A stretch of DNA of 10,400 nt, from assembly GCA_900618425.1 (NCBI GenBank), contig UZAN01042458.1, forward strand, positions 7,773 to 18,172. The letters run 5' to 3'. The notes under the pieces were generated by a model, which was not told the DNA's origin, searched no databases, and worked only from the letters and a program-made list of their open reading frames with translations. This DNA comes from Echinostoma caproni. Lineage: Eukaryota; Platyhelminthes; Trematoda; Plagiorchiida; Echinostomatidae. A program made the translations under genes and the position numbers. Position 1 is the first letter of the stretch, and every line of letters starts with the position of its first letter. Shown here in pieces: positions 8,091-10,400 of the stretch.

Positions 8091-8880
8091 TTGCGGCTGG
8101 CCACCCTTCTCTTGCACCTCGCGAAATGCTCCTATAAGACCAAGCGTCTCCAGTTAAATCCATCACAGCACACTAAGGTAATATTTCGTAAACTTGACAA
8201 TGATCGTTGAAATTCGCTTCGAGACCAAGTGTCTCGAATAGCCTCTGCTGAGGAACCCCTACTCACTGCCTTCTCGTGGCGGAGGTGTTTTCCCACTAAA
8301 GTGAGAGGACGAATAGTCAACATCCGGGGCTACAACCGGGTTTATGGATCACTGGTAGTTCACCTAGGGGAGTTAGCCAAAAACCCTAATTTCAAACCAA
8401 CCAGGTGTAAGAACCACACACAAATTCCTGGTTTTGGCAGTGGTCACCGGCTCGATTGGACATCGAGGTGCATTGGGCACCTTGGATGTTTGATTCCGTC
8501 CAAGGGCGTACGATCCGATAAAATAGACACCGGCCAAAAATGGATTGCAGTTTTTGCACACCGCCCCACTGCCTTGCGGGTCAGGCTTTGGTTAAACAAA
8601 GGCTCCGGTAGTGGATTATTGCTGTCCGTGTGGTTTTCTACTTCCCGATTACATTGTGCGTGTCATTTGCCCGTTAGAATGATACATGTTGCGCATCTGA
8701 TTTCTGTTTGAAGACAGTGTGTTGTTCGTTTCATATACGGATATTCCATTGTATCGGTGTGCCGGTGTGCGTGTAACGGACGGTTGTGACAAGTTTGATG
8801 AAATGAGTCAGTTATGGGTGTTTATGTGAGGCTTGTTGGGTATTTGATATTGTATCGTATTGTATCACTACGAGACTGCA
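8091..8880. other. Repeat-like non-coding stretch between two LINE remnants
   Basis: No gene is supported. The open frame at 8229-8711 has no family-like motifs. A short block around 8563-8590 (CACTGCCTTGCGG followed by a GGTCAGGCTTTGG-like run) resembles 9110-9137 in the leader of the next LINE, so part of this may be the 5' UTR of a related element. A perfect inverted repeat, CGAGAC(CAAGT)GTCTCG, lies at 8220-8236. ATTGTATCG or ATTGTATCA words recur at 8747, 8849 and 8859, perhaps a degenerate element tail just before the next LINE. Confidence 0.4.
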
Positions 8881-9091
8881 CACCTTGACGTGGTGTGATG
8901 GCTTGTGCACCTCTCTGACCCAACGAGCTACACAGGATGGCTTCTACCGAGCCAAAGATCTAATCATGCCTGCAAGGTCAATGGGTACAGACCAGACGAA
9001 GTTCAGTCTTCTGGTCCTCCAGGTTAGGGGTTCGACTTGAGTCGGCGTCCCAGTCGATAAAACGTGATGGAGGAATAATTGATCCAAGTTA

Positions 9092-9508
9092 ATGGGCCTC
9101 CAATCCGCCTTAACCACTGCCTTGCGGTTAGGTTCTTGGGGCGAGAATCCTAATCGTTCTCCTGCTGAGTGGCTGGACACCCTGTCGGTACCCGTCCATC
9201 AAACTCTAATGCATACACAAACAAAACATAATTCCATACTGTATCTGCCATCGAGCAAGATAATCAGGACCGCGCTACCCATTGCATCGAGCGGAGTGGG
9301 TAGTGATAAGTGGGCTACTGCTCACATCCAAACCTTTGTTTAACTCTTCATCTTCCGTACCCAACCCTCTACTCCTTCTTCCGACCCGTAGTATTCCCTC
9401 AGACAACTTGGTCGTCACTGGCCAAAGGTCTTCGCCAAATAGCACTGTAACTAGTTTTCCTGTAAATAAAGTGCAGATTCTGAAGCCTCGCCAAACTCTC
9501 AATCTGGG
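9092..9508 (+). pseudogene. LINE ORF N-terminal region, frame-broken
   Basis: Two overlapping frames carry this Ser/Pro-rich N-terminal region. The first (9092-9343) reads AEWLDTLSVPVHQT and LPSSKIIRTALPIASSGVGSD. The second (9264-9521) reads GLLLTSKPLFNSSSSVPNP and FPVNKVQILKPRQTLNLG. That last motif should run straight into AFNVRTL of the endonuclease, but the join needs one extra base at the four-G run 9506-9509. The passage from first to second frame near 9290-9310 suggests another single-base indel. These are signs of decay, or sequencing error in the homopolymer. No domain function is assigned to this region. Confidence 0.6.
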
Positions 9509-10399
9509 GCTTTCAACGTGAGGACTCTAATGCAGGTGGGTCAACAGTCGTGTCTTGCGCGTACAATGCAGTCTCTAGAAATCGATGTCTGTTGCATATC
9601 GGAAACACGAATTCAGGATCCTAGTATTATAAGCCACCTGAGTTCGCCGGGTCTGTCCTCGAGGTATTTCCTTCGCACATCAGGAGACGACACAGCCCGC
9701 TCACTGGGTCAGCGTGGTCTAAGTATCGCACTAAACGATAAAGCTGAAGCCTCTGTGATAGATTGGATACCCATCAATAGTAGCCTGTGCGCAATGAGGT
9801 TACAGGGTTCATTTAGTGTTCGGAAGGGTAGCAACACCGAAAGGTGTTTGTTCATAATTCCACCAACCAACTGCAGTCCCGCTTCACAAAAGGACGAATT
9901 TTACGACAAACTCGCCGAACTGATGTGGTTGAGCCGCAACTCTGATATTGTGCTGGTAGGTGATTTTAACGCGCAGGTTAGAAAACTGAGCGCACCCGAA
10001 GCCTGTCTAGGAGGGCACTTCACCCTCCCCGCTCAGCGAACAGACAACGGTGATCGACTACTTCAGTTCTGCGCGGATCACCGGCTGTTCTTATCTAGCA
10101 CCGACTTTCGACACAGCTCTCGTCGAACGGCTACACGGTGTTCTAGTTCAACGGGTACATTGACCCAAATTGACCATGTAGCTGTAAGCTACCGTTGGCG
10201 TGGCTCAGTACAAAGTTGCATATCCTATTGGTCCACCTGCGTTGAGTCGGATCATGCACTAGTTCTGCTACGCTTCATTCTTCGACTCATTGGTCATCGG
10301 CAGAAATCGCCTCCTCAATTAGGTCACCATCGTCTGTGCGACCAAGCTGTCTGCGCACGTTACGAGAAGCTTGGACAGGAGAGAACCGCGACATTGTGA
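9509..10399 (+). CDS. RTE-like LINE endonuclease (EEP) domain, incomplete ORF
   Basis: An endonuclease/exonuclease/phosphatase fold of the kind that nicks target DNA to prime LINE insertion. The expected residues appear in order: Asn in AFNVRT (9515-9517), Glu in CISETRI (9602-9604), Asp and Asn in GDFNAQ (9959-9976), Asp in QIDHVAVS (10172-10174), and the Asp-His pair in SDHALV (10250-10255). All are intact over some 250 codons without a stop. The frame opens after a TAA at 9467-9469. GTG at 9518 is not a real start, since conserved AFN precedes it. The frame ends at TGA 10397-10399 in the linker before the RT domain, so a frameshift or nonsense mutation is likely there. Vertebrate CFDP2-type proteins share this domain by descent from RTE elements. 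Confidence 0.82.
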   Translation, partial: AFNVRTLMQVGQQSCLARTMQSLEIDVCCISETRIQDPSIISHLSSPGLSSRYFLRTSGDDTARSLGQRGLSIALNDKAEASVIDWIPINSSLCAMRLQGSFSVRKGSNTERCLFIIPPTNCSPASQKDEFYDKLAELMWLSRNSDIVLVGDFNAQVRKLSAPEACLGGHFTLPAQRTDNGDRLLQFCADHRLFLSSTDFRHSSRRTATRCSSSTGTLTQIDHVAVSYRWRGSVQSCISYWSTCVESDHALVLLRFILRLIGHRQKSPPQLGHHRLCDQAVCARYEKLGQERTATL

Positions 10400-10400
10400 A

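Larger units (their letters stand above)
8890..10400 (+). mobile_element. 5' part of an RTE-like LINE, cut by window end
   Basis: A GC-richer leader (about 8890-9090) precedes N-terminal coding sequence and a complete apurinic-like endonuclease domain. This is the standard 5' order of RTE-type LINEs; the reverse transcriptase would lie beyond the window. The exact 5' boundary is not visible, since I found no target-site duplication on this side. It is in the same orientation as both upstream LINE remnants but is not their missing 5' part, because it lies downstream of them. Confidence 0.75.

Noticed and set aside
9029..9039. GGTTCGACTTG as a pol III B box of a tRNA or SINE
   Set aside because: It lacks a matching A box and cloverleaf, and it lies in the leader of the RTE-like LINE.
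6866..9682. Shared 16-base word TTTCCTTCGCACATCA near 6864 and 9666
   Set aside because: The two sites lie in different parts of the LINE protein (RT-proximal against EEP) and the flanks do not match, so it is probably coincidence.
840..10197. GTAAGCTACCGTT shared at about 841 and 10186
   Set aside because: It is 13 bases with unrelated flanks. It does not show that the insertion at 630-900 derives from the EEP region.
1..10400. Hammerhead ribozymes, tRNA, rRNA, CRISPR arrays or prokaryotic operons
   Set aside because: I looked by eye for the hammerhead CTGATGA/GAAA core, cloverleaf signatures and regularly spaced repeats and found none. A spliced eEF1G makes a prokaryotic source impossible.

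Overview
This is a window of eukaryotic, almost certainly flatworm (digenean trematode), nuclear DNA. It has one well-conserved spliced housekeeping gene set in retrotransposon-rich flanks. The gene encodes translation elongation factor 1-gamma (eEF1G, eEF1B-gamma). It has two tiny introns of 33 and 34 bp plus one 703-bp intron. Micro-introns mixed with ordinary ones, and remains of RTE-like LINEs with ACTGA-type 3' tails, both fit trematodes. Base composition is not strongly AT-rich, so a liver or lung fluke (opisthorchiid, fasciolid or Paragonimus type) seems likelier than Schistosoma. The species cannot be fixed from this window.

Layout. 1-413: unassigned sequence ending in a possible C-terminal exon of an unrecognised protein (156-413). 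525-1097: a diverged copy of the region just upstream of eEF1G, interrupted by a SINE- or LINE-like insertion (about 630-900) and an AT-rich simple repeat. 1098-2376: no gene seen. 2377-2645: the second copy of the duplicated segment, ending about 50 bp before the eEF1G start codon. 2693-4737: eEF1G in four exons. 4892-5450: a 5'-truncated RTE-like LINE copy with a perfect 15-bp target-site duplication. It sits 154 bp past the eEF1G stop, possibly in its 3' UTR. 5466-6850: no gene seen apart from a likely poly(A) signal. About 6860-8090: a heavily decayed reverse-transcriptase fragment of another RTE-like LINE. About 8190-8890: repeat-like, non-coding sequence. About 8890-10400: leader, N-terminal region and complete endonuclease (EEP) domain of a third RTE-like LINE that runs off the window.

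Only eEF1G looks like a functional host gene. It is a structural subunit of the eEF1B exchange factor that recharges eEF1A with GTP. The rest is a record of retrotransposition around it: one insertion just 3', one nested in a duplicated upstream segment, and two larger LINE remnants downstream, all on the + strand where orientation can be read. I found no sign of a new multigene system. The points most worth a second look are the duplicated promoter-proximal segment, the LINE in the probable eEF1G 3' UTR, and the near-intact EEP domain.
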